From NCBI RefSeq assembly GCF_003097635.1, contig NZ_QCZI01000003.1, forward strand, positions 180,696 to 244,695: DNA of 64,000 nucleotides, read 5' to 3'. Below the pieces are notes generated by a model. The model was given only the letters and a program-made list of their open reading frames with translations. It searched no databases and was not told where the DNA came from. Shown piece by piece: positions 52,119 through 60,111 of this stretch; the first letter of the stretch is position 1, and each line of letters starts with the position of its first letter. Made by a program: the position numbers and the translations under genes. The DNA comes from Flavobacterium psychrotolerans (lineage in GTDB: Bacteria; Bacteroidota; Bacteroidia; Flavobacteriales; Flavobacteriaceae).

Positions 52119-53360
52119 ATGACTCTTACTAATAAAATAGAATTAATGGCTCCCGCAGGAAACTTTGAATCGTTGCAAGCCGCACTGGACAATGGTGCCG
52201 ATTCAGTTTATTTTGGGGTAGAACAACTCAATATGCGTGCCCGGGCTTCTGTAAATTTTACCATGGACGATTTGCAAGAAATTGCTCGCCGTTGCGAAAG
52301 CATAAACGTTCGAAGCTATTTAACGTTAAACACCATCATTTACGACCACGATTTATCAGTTGTAAAAACATTGTTAAACAAAGCCAAAGAAGCAAACATT
52401 ACGGCAGTAATAGCTTCCGACCAAGCGGTAATCTCAATGGCTAGAGGCATTGGCATTGAAGTTCATATTTCTACCCAATTGAATGTTACGAACATCGAAA
52501 CCATAAAATTTTATAGTTTGTTTGCCGATACGATGGTTTTAAGTCGGGAATTGAGTTTGCGTCAGGTGAAAAAAATAACGGAGCAAATAGAAAAAGAACA
52601 AATTAAAGGACCTAATGGCAAATTAGTAGAAATTGAGATTTTTGGTCACGGAGCTTTATGCATGGCTGTTTCGGGGAAATGTTATTTGAGTTTGCATTCT
52701 AATAATTCATCCGCAAATAGAGGAGCTTGCAAACAAAATTGCCGTAAAAAATATACGGTAATAGACCAAGAAACAGGTTACGAATTAGAACTTGACAATG
52801 AATATATCATGTCTCCAAAAGATTTATGTACCATTGATTTTCTTGATCAAGTGATTGATTCCGGTGTTCAAGTCTTAAAAATTGAAGGTCGCGGTCGCGC
52901 TCCAGAATATGTGGCAACGGTCATCAAAACCTATCGTGAAGCTATTGATAGCTATTATGAAGGTACTTTTTCTAAAGAAAAAACAAGCCTTTGGATGGAA
53001 GCCTTAAATACGGTTTACAATCGCGGATTTTGGTCTGGGTATTATTTAGGTCAAGAACTCGGCGAATGGAGCGACGTCTCAGGATCAATGGCTACACAAA
53101 AGAAAGTCTATGTTGGAAAAGGAACGCATTATTTCCCAAAAGCCAGTATCGGAGAATTTAAAATTGAAGCTTACGACATTAAAGCAGGGGATAAAATCCT
53201 AATAACAGGACCCAACACGGGCGCTCAAGAAATGGTAATAGAAGAAATGTACATTAATGACACCGTTGCTAACAAAGCCACAAAAGGCGACAATTGTACG
53301 TTTAAATTGCCGTTCCGTATTCGATTATCCGATAAATTATATAAAATAGTGGAAGCCTAA
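52119..53360 (+). CDS. trhP: tRNA uridine(34) hydroxylase TrhP (peptidase U32 family, YegQ-like)
   Basis: Iron-sulfur protein that, in E. coli, makes ho5U34 in tRNA with prephenate, redundantly with TrhO. The 413 residues begin IELMAPAGNFESLQAALDNGADSVYFG (TIM barrel) and hold the U32 signature EIFGHGALCMAVSGKCYLS near 173-191 with further Cys in GACKQNCRKKY. Residues 328-412 are the C-terminal domain (PF16325-like) shared with the TrhO next door. It starts 2 bp after trhO and its stop overlaps the ferredoxin ATG by one base. Confidence 0.94.
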   Translation: MTLTNKIELMAPAGNFESLQAALDNGADSVYFGVEQLNMRARASVNFTMDDLQEIARRCESINVRSYLTLNTIIYDHDLSVVKTLLNKAKEANITAVIASDQAVISMARGIGIEVHISTQLNVTNIETIKFYSLFADTMVLSRELSLRQVKKITEQIEKEQIKGPNGKLVEIEIFGHGALCMAVSGKCYLSLHSNNSSANRGACKQNCRKKYTVIDQETGYELELDNEYIMSPKDLCTIDFLDQVIDSGVQVLKIEGRGRAPEYVATVIKTYREAIDSYYEGTFSKEKTSLWMEALNTVYNRGFWSGYYLGQELGEWSDVSGSMATQKKVYVGKGTHYFPKASIGEFKIEAYDIKAGDKILITGPNTGAQEMVIEEMYINDTVANKATKGDNCTFKLPFRIRLSDKLYKIVEA

Positions 53361-53590
53361 TGGTTATTGTAACATTGCAAAGAGACAAGTGCATTGGCTG
53401 TAATTATTGTGTGGAAATGGCGCCATTCCAGTTTCAAATGTCCAAAAAAGACGGGAAATCGGTATTGATTCATTCTCAAAATGCCAAGGGATTTTTTACT
53501 TTAAAATCCTATGACCATACTATTATTGAAGCGTGTGAACTGGCGGTAAAAGCGTGTCCGGTAAAAATAATTTCGGTTAAGGTAACCTAA
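53360..53590 (+). CDS. Single-cluster [4Fe-4S] ferredoxin
   Basis: A 76-residue ferredoxin. Cluster ligands are seen in CIGCNYC (three Cys) and in ACP (the fourth, near residue 65), with only one such set, so one [4Fe-4S] cluster. It is translationally coupled to trhP, which suggests it hands electrons or supports the cluster of TrhP; in E. coli TrhP is not encoded with a ferredoxin. No other partner is evident. Confidence 0.88.
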   Translation: MVIVTLQRDKCIGCNYCVEMAPFQFQMSKKDGKSVLIHSQNAKGFFTLKSYDHTIIEACELAVKACPVKIISVKVT

Positions 53591-53692
53591 ATTTAATGGA
53601 AATCTATTTGCGCGAAAATGAAAACCTTACGGATAAAGATTTTTAAGCAGGCTATACGTAGATTCCCTATATTTGGAATAAATTATTATTCC

Positions 53693-54238
53693 ATGAAAAA
53701 ATTACTGCTTATACTCTGTTTGTCATCCTTTTCTATTATTTACAGTCAAGAGAAAGAGATCCCAAAAGAAAAATCACTTTCAGACAAAAAAAACGAGGTA
53801 AAAGTGGGAGGCATTAAACTTTTGGCCGGACCAATATTGGAAGGGACTTACGAATATATTTATTCCAAGGATTTCACTTTTGGGAGTTCGATATTGGTTA
53901 ACCTACAAAGAGACAACGGTTATCCCGAGGATTTTTCAGTAACGCCATTTGCGCGTTTCTATTTTCAAGAATCTAAGGAATATGGTGCCCAAGGATTTTT
54001 TGTGGAAGGGTTTGCAAAATATTATTCCGGAAAGTATGCCAAAATCTATCCTTACACTGAAAATGACAGAAAAAAATTCAGTGCTCCCGCATTGGGTTTG
54101 TCTTTGGGAAAAAAATGGGTGAACAACTCTGGCTTTGTATTTGAAATATTAGTTGGCGTAGGAAGAACCCTTGGCAATTCAACTGTTGCGCCAGATGCCG
54201 TTTTCAGGGGAGATTTGAATATTGGGTATCGGTTTTAA
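53693..54238 (+). CDS. Outer-membrane beta-barrel protein, small
   Basis: A 181-residue exported protein: signal peptide to about residue 18 (SFSIIYSQ), a Lys/Glu-rich linker, then strands of an eight-stranded-like barrel (GGIKLLAGPILEGTYEYIY, FSVTPFARFYF, GFFVEGFAKYY, SAPALGLSLGKKWV) ending in the aromatic GYRF. The fold resembles small porin-like or DUF3575-like proteins; function unknown. The ATG at 53693 heads the signal peptide; a TATATTTG box lies at 53668-53675. Confidence 0.8.
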   Translation: MKKLLLILCLSSFSIIYSQEKEIPKEKSLSDKKNEVKVGGIKLLAGPILEGTYEYIYSKDFTFGSSILVNLQRDNGYPEDFSVTPFARFYFQESKEYGAQGFFVEGFAKYYSGKYAKIYPYTENDRKKFSAPALGLSLGKKWVNNSGFVFEILVGVGRTLGNSTVAPDAVFRGDLNIGYRF

Positions 54239-54246
54239 TAAAACAA

Positions 54247-54278
54247 AAAAATGCTTCTCAATCCGAGAAGCATTTTTG
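54247..54278. terminator. Bidirectional terminator
   Basis: AAAAATGCTTCTC pairs with GAGAAGCATTTTT around an AATCC loop; T runs in both directions serve the barrel gene and the convergent glycyl-tRNA synthetase gene. Confidence 0.9.
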
Positions 54279-54299
54279 ATATAAAAGAATATAAACGAA

Positions 54300-55847
54300 T
54301 TAAATCTTCGCTTTCATCAGCCAGTTTTTCATGGAAACCTCGTTTTCTATAATCGATTTCAAGTCTGTGATATTCACGCGATCCTGTTTCATCGAATCTC
54401 TATGGCGAATGGTAACCGTTTCGTCTTCTAAAGTCTGATGATCCACAGTAATGCAAAATGGAGTACCCAATGCGTCTTGTCTTCTGTAACGACGACCAAC
54501 AGCATCTTTTTCGTCATACGCCACATTGAAATCCCATTTCAATTCTTCGATGATTTTTCGAGCCACATCCGGCAAACCGTCTTTTTTTACCAATGGTAAA
54601 ACCGCCGCTTTTGTTGGCGCTAAAACCGAAGGCAATTGCAAAACGGTTCTGGTTGATCCATCCTCTAAAGCCTCTTCTTTTAATGACGTTGCAAAAACTG
54701 ACAAGAACATTCTGTCTAATCCTACGGAAGTTTCTACCACATAAGGCGTGTAATTGGCATTGGTTTCTGTGTCGAAATACTGCATTTTTTTGCCTGAAAA
54801 CTTTTCGTGCGCTTTCAAATCGAAATCGGTTCTAGAGTGAATCCCTTCCAATTCTTTGAATCCGAATGGGAAATTAAACTCGATATCGGCAGCGGCATTG
54901 GCATAATGAGCTAATTTTTCATGATCGTGAAAACGATAATTTTCTCTTCCTAAACCAAGTGATAAATGCCAGTTTAAACGGGTGTTTTTCCAATATTCGT
55001 ACCATTTCATTTCTTCACCTGGCTTTACAAAAAATTGCATTTCCATTTGTTCAAATTCACGCATACGGAAAATGAATTGACGCGCCACAATTTCATTACG
55101 AAAAGCTTTTCCGGTTTGTGCAATTCCAAACGGAATTTTCATTCTGCCTGATTTTTGCACGTTTAAGAAATTGACAAATATCCCTTGAGCCGTTTCAGGA
55201 CGAAGGTATAAATCCATTGCAGAATCGGCAGAAGCACCTAATTTAGTCCCGAACATCAAGTTGAATTGCTTTACCTCCGTCCAGTTTCTAGAGCCCGATT
55301 CAGGACATGCAATTTCTAATTCTTCGATTAAGGCTTTTACATCTTCTAGGTTTTCATCGCCAAGGGATTTGGCCATTCTCGCCAGAATTTCATTCTTTTT
55401 TGAAAGATATTCTACCACACGTGTATTCGTAGTGATAAATTCTTCCCGATTGAAGGCTTCCCCAAAGCGCACGGCGGCTTTTTCGATTTCTTTTTCCGCT
55501 TTCTGGTTTAATTTTTCGGCATAATCCTCAATTAAAACATCCGCTCGGTATCTTTTTTTAGAATCTTTGTTATCAATTAATGGGTCGTTGAAGGCATCCA
55601 CGTGACCCGAAGCCTTCCAAGTGGTTGGATGCATCAATATTGCAGCATCAAGGCCCACAATATTTTCGTGCATTTGCACCATTGATTTCCACCAATATTC
55701 TCTGATATTTTTCTTTAGTTCTACCCCATTTTGAGCATAATCATACACTGCGCTCAAACCATCGTAAATTTCGCTTGACGGAAAAATAAATCCGTACTCC
55801 TTTGCGTGCGAAACCACATTCTTAAATAAATCGTCTTGTTTTGCCAT
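54300..55847 (-). CDS. glyS: Glycine--tRNA ligase (dimeric, eukaryote-like type)
   Basis: Class II synthetase charging tRNA-Gly. The 515-residue product has motif 1 near LKKNIREYWWKSMV, the YRADVLIEDYA segment, motif 2 FRNEIVARQFIFRMREFEQME and motif 3 TSVGLDRMF, then the anticodon-binding domain. Length and a single chain mark it as the alpha2 type, not the alpha2beta2 GlyQ/GlyS type of E. coli. Ends on the shared terminator. Confidence 0.94.
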   Translation of the reverse strand: MAKQDDLFKNVVSHAKEYGFIFPSSEIYDGLSAVYDYAQNGVELKKNIREYWWKSMVQMHENIVGLDAAILMHPTTWKASGHVDAFNDPLIDNKDSKKRYRADVLIEDYAEKLNQKAEKEIEKAAVRFGEAFNREEFITTNTRVVEYLSKKNEILARMAKSLGDENLEDVKALIEELEIACPESGSRNWTEVKQFNLMFGTKLGASADSAMDLYLRPETAQGIFVNFLNVQKSGRMKIPFGIAQTGKAFRNEIVARQFIFRMREFEQMEMQFFVKPGEEMKWYEYWKNTRLNWHLSLGLGRENYRFHDHEKLAHYANAAADIEFNFPFGFKELEGIHSRTDFDLKAHEKFSGKKMQYFDTETNANYTPYVVETSVGLDRMFLSVFATSLKEEALEDGSTRTVLQLPSVLAPTKAAVLPLVKKDGLPDVARKIIEELKWDFNVAYDEKDAVGRRYRRQDALGTPFCITVDHQTLEDETVTIRHRDSMKQDRVNITDLKSIIENEVSMKNWLMKAKI

Positions 55848-55911
55848 AGTGGTGCAAAAATATAAAAAGTGTATTTAAATCACGATTGTATTCAACGATT
55901 TTCTTATTTTT

Positions 55912-56616
55912 ATGAACAAATATTTGTATTCAATGTTCGAAAACCTGATAAATGTGCTTTTCCCTAAGGTTTGTGTGGGTTGCAACACCTTTTTATTGTC
56001 TAATGAAAAGGTGATTTGTACCGTTTGCCGACATGAAATTCCGCTTACCAATCATCATTTGAACCCAGAAAACGAAGCTTTCAAGAAATTTTACGGGAAA
56101 ATCCCCGTCGAATTCACTTCAACATTGGTTTATTATCACAAAAAAGGCATTGTTCAGGAAATGATTCACAGTTTAAAATATCGGGGTCACGAGGAAATTG
56201 GCACCATTCTGGGCGATTGGCATGCCGAAGATTTGAAGAGATTGCCCGTCACAAGTACTTTTGACGCCATTATTCCTGTTCCTCTTCATAAAAAACGACT
56301 GAAGGAAAGAGGGTATAATCAGGTGACTACTTTTGGCTTGGCCTTGTCCGATAATTTAAACATCACCTACGACACCTCAATTTTACGAAGGAATATCTAT
56401 TCTAAAACCCAAGTAAAAAAAAATCTTTTAAAACGTACCGAAGTTGTAGGAAATATTTTTGAGGTCGAATTTACCGATAAAGACCACAACAAACATTTTC
56501 TCTTAATTGACGATGTCTTGACCACAGGATCCACGCTAGAAGCCTGTGGCAGGGCTTTGCTGAAAATTCCGGGGGCGAAAATCAGCATTGTTTGCATGGC
56601 GATGTCGCATTCTTGA
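55912..56616 (+). CDS. comF: ComF family phosphoribosyltransferase-like protein
   Basis: A 234-residue protein of the ComF/GntX type. An N-terminal zinc ribbon (VCVGCNTFLLSNEKVICTVC, near 23-42) precedes a PRTase-fold domain with the LLIDDVLTTGSTLEAC PRPP loop near 200. It is needed for natural DNA uptake in many bacteria, though the reaction is not established. The ATG at 55933 is a possible alternative start. Confidence 0.88.
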   Translation: MNKYLYSMFENLINVLFPKVCVGCNTFLLSNEKVICTVCRHEIPLTNHHLNPENEAFKKFYGKIPVEFTSTLVYYHKKGIVQEMIHSLKYRGHEEIGTILGDWHAEDLKRLPVTSTFDAIIPVPLHKKRLKERGYNQVTTFGLALSDNLNITYDTSILRRNIYSKTQVKKNLLKRTEVVGNIFEVEFTDKDHNKHFLLIDDVLTTGSTLEACGRALLKIPGAKISIVCMAMSHS

Positions 56617-56617
56617 G

Positions 56618-58900
56618 TTATTTTTTTGCTTTAGAAACGTAGGTTTTAAAATACCCGCATTCTGCAATTACTTCTTGGTAAAATTTTGTTTTTGAATAGT
56701 TGTTTTTTAAATTTTTGAAGCCATTCCATGCTAAAAAATTAACCTTAGAATTTTCGACAGCTGTTTCATTTTCCCAACTGTCTTTTTTTGGATCATATTG
56801 TTGGTTGTAATATTCGTTACGTCCGCATTTTGCTAACATAAACTGACATTTTGCTTTTTGCTCATCCGTTATTGCAGCTTCAAATGCTTTTTCATAATAC
56901 ATTTTAGGAATTGAACAATTGGTAATCATTTCTCTAGTTTTATTCTTAAAACCATAAGGACTCGAACCAGCACCTATAATATTTCCTTCATAAAATATTC
57001 TAGCGTTGCCAAAATAAGTAATGTTGTAAAAAGCATTTGCTAACAAGATACAATTAGTATAAACATCCTTGTTTTTAGTAACTTTATCTTGCATTTCTTT
57101 AACTGTTGTTAAAAATTCTATTTGAGAATATTTTCTTTTTTGATAAGCTACAAAATCGCAGTCGTGGCAATCTTTTACATTTCCGTTAAAAGGATTTCCT
57201 TGAAATTTTTCAAGCTGTAATCTATCTGTTTGTTGCATGTAAGCAATGGCATCGGGAATTTTATTTTGGAAAGCAGCGGCTACCGATTGATATTCATTGA
57301 TATCAAACAAAGTAACATTATAAATTTTTTGAGCAATTTTTTCTAAAACCGTTTTATTCTCTTTTGCTAAAAAAGTTTTCATTGCATGCAAATCATTTTC
57401 ATTGTCGTAAAAATTAGAATTTCTCACGAACAACTCTGCCATGACATTGTTGTTTTGGGATTTATACAAATTTGACAAATAAATTTTACTCCAATTAGAA
57501 GCATTCTGATAACGAAAATTTGAAAGTTCTTGTTTAGGCAATTCTTCATACAGCCATTGCAAATCTTGCAGAATCGTCTTCTGATTTTCAGAATTTATAT
57601 TTTTTATTTTGCTTAAATTATTAACAAATTGAAGCAATCGCAATTGATTAATAGCTAAAGGTGTTTTAGGCATTTTGGCTTCTGCTTTATCAAAATACTT
57701 GTCGGCTTGAAGATAATTTCCGCCGAGTGTTTCTAAATATCCAGCGGCAATATCCCACAAATGAGGTTTTGACGTGTTTTCTGCCAAAGCAATTCTGTTA
57801 ACAAGAGCATTGTTTATTATTGACAAACTATCATTTGATTTTTTAAACTTATCAATCGTCTTTTGATCTGGATTGTATTCGTTTAATTTTTTCTCTTGAT
57901 TATTTACCAATCTTGTCAGCAAATAATCTAAATGTTCGCTTTTGGGCTGCAATTCATAAATTTTTTCAATGGCTTTTTGTTCATCTCCATAATACCCTTG
58001 TATTGCCCAAAGTGCTGCTTTTTCTTCATTGCTTTTTGCCATTGCTAAAGATTGATTCCAATCTAAATTTTCTTGTGGTCGAAAGCAATATGCTGCAACA
58101 ACGCGCATTGCAGGGCATTTATCAAAAACTTGACTGTACTGATAATTAGACAAAGCATAATTTTTATTTTTAAAATTTATCCCTGCTATATATGCCAAAG
58201 CACGATAATAAAGTGTATTTTTTAGAACTGTATTTTCGGTTTTTTGAAAAAAGGAAATTGTGCTTTGCTTATCGCCACTATAAAAATAAGCCTTTACAGT
58301 TTGAAACCAATAGCGGTTTTTTAAAAACGCATCCGAAACGGTATTGTATCTTTTTTCTATTGCTTTTATAAGCTTTATGTCATTAAACTTTTTTTGTGCA
58401 ACGGGTTCATACGACCAATTATTAGCGTCACCAACAGAGGCGGTTTCAATTTGTTTTGAAAGGGCTAAAAAGGTGATAAAACTGCTTATTTTTCGATCAT
58501 TCAAATCTATTTTTTTAGACCATTTATCGGAAATAGGATTGTTTTTTTGAGAAATATAGAAACTCTGCAATTTTGCAACATCAACAGCTCTAGAATCTAT
58601 AAGAAAAAATTTTACCGTTTTATCATCCATTTTTCCTTTTAGAAAATCTGACCAATCTTGAACAATTTCGTCATTAAATCTAGAATTATGAATATCATCA
58701 AATCCTATCCCATAAAAAAACAAATCAGTCGAAAGAAATAATGGGGTGTATGATTTATCGACAAAAGTTTCAGGAGTAAAATTAGTATCAAATTCAATTC
58801 CCCAATCGTCCCCTCCTGCACAAGCATAAATGGCCCCGTAAACAAAAATCGCAATTGCACTAAAACCTATTAATAACTTGTGTAAAAATGTCTTTTTCAT
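56618..58900 (-). CDS. Large hypothetical exported protein (tetratricopeptide-like)
   Basis: A 760-residue protein I cannot name. An N-terminal hydrophobic segment ends AIYACAGG, which may be a lipobox. The mature part begins DWGIEFDTNFTPETFVDKSYTPLFLSTD and continues as helical pairs with TPR-like spacing (for example KNTLYYRALAYIAGI, ALINNA, QADKYFDKAEAKMPKTPLAINQ). A Cys-rich DCHDCDF lies near 585. It starts 41 bp inside the 3' end of the gene upstream, so the two are coupled and probably function together at the envelope. Confidence 0.75.
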   Translation of the reverse strand: MKKTFLHKLLIGFSAIAIFVYGAIYACAGGDDWGIEFDTNFTPETFVDKSYTPLFLSTDLFFYGIGFDDIHNSRFNDEIVQDWSDFLKGKMDDKTVKFFLIDSRAVDVAKLQSFYISQKNNPISDKWSKKIDLNDRKISSFITFLALSKQIETASVGDANNWSYEPVAQKKFNDIKLIKAIEKRYNTVSDAFLKNRYWFQTVKAYFYSGDKQSTISFFQKTENTVLKNTLYYRALAYIAGINFKNKNYALSNYQYSQVFDKCPAMRVVAAYCFRPQENLDWNQSLAMAKSNEEKAALWAIQGYYGDEQKAIEKIYELQPKSEHLDYLLTRLVNNQEKKLNEYNPDQKTIDKFKKSNDSLSIINNALVNRIALAENTSKPHLWDIAAGYLETLGGNYLQADKYFDKAEAKMPKTPLAINQLRLLQFVNNLSKIKNINSENQKTILQDLQWLYEELPKQELSNFRYQNASNWSKIYLSNLYKSQNNNVMAELFVRNSNFYDNENDLHAMKTFLAKENKTVLEKIAQKIYNVTLFDINEYQSVAAAFQNKIPDAIAYMQQTDRLQLEKFQGNPFNGNVKDCHDCDFVAYQKRKYSQIEFLTTVKEMQDKVTKNKDVYTNCILLANAFYNITYFGNARIFYEGNIIGAGSSPYGFKNKTREMITNCSIPKMYYEKAFEAAITDEQKAKCQFMLAKCGRNEYYNQQYDPKKDSWENETAVENSKVNFLAWNGFKNLKNNYSKTKFYQEVIAECGYFKTYVSKAKK

Positions 58901-59864
58901 ATTGTTCTGTATTGAGTTCGTCTAAATCGTAAAAAATAATTTCATCTGGAATATTGGCTATATTTTCATGTAAATCTTCAGCCATTTCAAGCAAATCAAT
59001 GTTCGAAACCGATTCTATTTTTAATAAATCATTGGCTTTATAAAAAGTACCATTCTTATAGTTGTTGTTTTTAACTCGGAAACTATTCTGTGTTATTCCG
59101 ACAAAATTAGAGTCTCTCTTGAGATTTGAAATAGCTATTTTACTTTTTAAACCTATTACTTTGTTCTCTCGAATATGAATTGCCCAAGAGTAAATTGGCA
59201 GAGCAATATTAAGTGACAGAGGATATTTTTTAATGCTTTTTAAATACCTATCCGCAATACTTTCATCGTAAATAGAATTGAGCGAATCTGGCGCAATTTT
59301 TCCCATGTTGTAATACATAAGAACCCCTTTATCTACATTAGGAATTGCAGTTTTTTTGAAATATTTTATCTGATGTAATCTAATTGTTGCCGAAAGTTTT
59401 TTGCCCGATATTTTCTTAAAACATGTTATAAATTTCAAGTAATTATCTTTACTAGTCAAAGTCCAATCGCAATCTATTTGAATTTCCCGACAGGAAAGCT
59501 GATTTTTCGTATTGATTTGTTGAATAAAATCATTGGTTTTTTTAGCCAAATTTTCAACGTTGATGCTTTTAGAAAGTAGCACTTTATTTTTAATGTAAAT
59601 TACCGGAACTATTGTAAAATCAATAGATTTTTCTTTAAAACATATAGGAGATTGAGGGTAGGGTTGTTCTGATTTTGAACTTAAATCGATATCGAAATAC
59701 CGAAGATATAGTTTTTTGACTTTATTTTCTTTTAAAGTATTTTTCTCAGATGATGTAAGGCTGAAAATTGTTTTCCAATAATAAAATGCTATTGCAGGCG
59801 TTTTCTGTTCCTTGCAAGCAGTAAGCAAAAGCATTAATATTAGGGAAACGACTGTTTTTTTCAA
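58860..59864 (-). CDS. Hypothetical lipoprotein with possible TIM-barrel (DUF3142-like) fold
   Basis: A 334-residue lipoprotein (lipobox LLTAC near residue 17). Recurrent strands with acidic tips (VKKLYLRYFDID, EIQIDCDWTLTSKDNYLKF, LSATIRLHQIKYF, VLMYYNMGKI, LSLNIALPIYSWAI, EIIFYDLDEL) resemble a TIM barrel of the glycosidase-like DUF3142 group. Active residues are not proven. It overlaps the following gene by 41 bp. Confidence 0.65.
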   Translation of the reverse strand: MKKTVVSLILMLLLTACKEQKTPAIAFYYWKTIFSLTSSEKNTLKENKVKKLYLRYFDIDLSSKSEQPYPQSPICFKEKSIDFTIVPVIYIKNKVLLSKSINVENLAKKTNDFIQQINTKNQLSCREIQIDCDWTLTSKDNYLKFITCFKKISGKKLSATIRLHQIKYFKKTAIPNVDKGVLMYYNMGKIAPDSLNSIYDESIADRYLKSIKKYPLSLNIALPIYSWAIHIRENKVIGLKSKIAISNLKRDSNFVGITQNSFRVKNNNYKNGTFYKANDLLKIESVSNIDLLEMAEDLHENIANIPDEIIFYDLDELNTEQYEKDIFTQVINRF

Positions 59865-59984
59865 GTAAATTAAGAGGTTACATTTTGATTCAAAAGTAAG
59901 ATATTCTTATGAAAGTTAGTATGTTTTAACTTTGATTACTTGGCTTAATTTTGACGACCATAGGAGTTCTGTTAACTGCGTTTG

Positions 59985-60040
59985 TAGCGACATCCCGCGT
60001 TTTTGGCTTGGAGATAGTGAATAGCGGGAAAAAGCTCCTA
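59985..60040 (+). ncRNA. Structured flavobacterial intergenic element, copy 4 (partial)
   Basis: TAGCGACATCCCGCGT, a short loop, then GAGATAGTGAATAGCGGG and AAAAAGCTCCTAA match the 3' half of the other copies; the 5' block is degenerate. It is the only thing seen in the 247-bp gap before the Ig-like lipoprotein gene, apart from an A/T-rich leader. Confidence 0.45.
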
Positions 60041-60111
60041 ATAATAACGTAAAAGATTTCGATTCCATAAAATATAATTGTTATTTTGTGGCCTCTAATT
60101 TTTGATTCATT

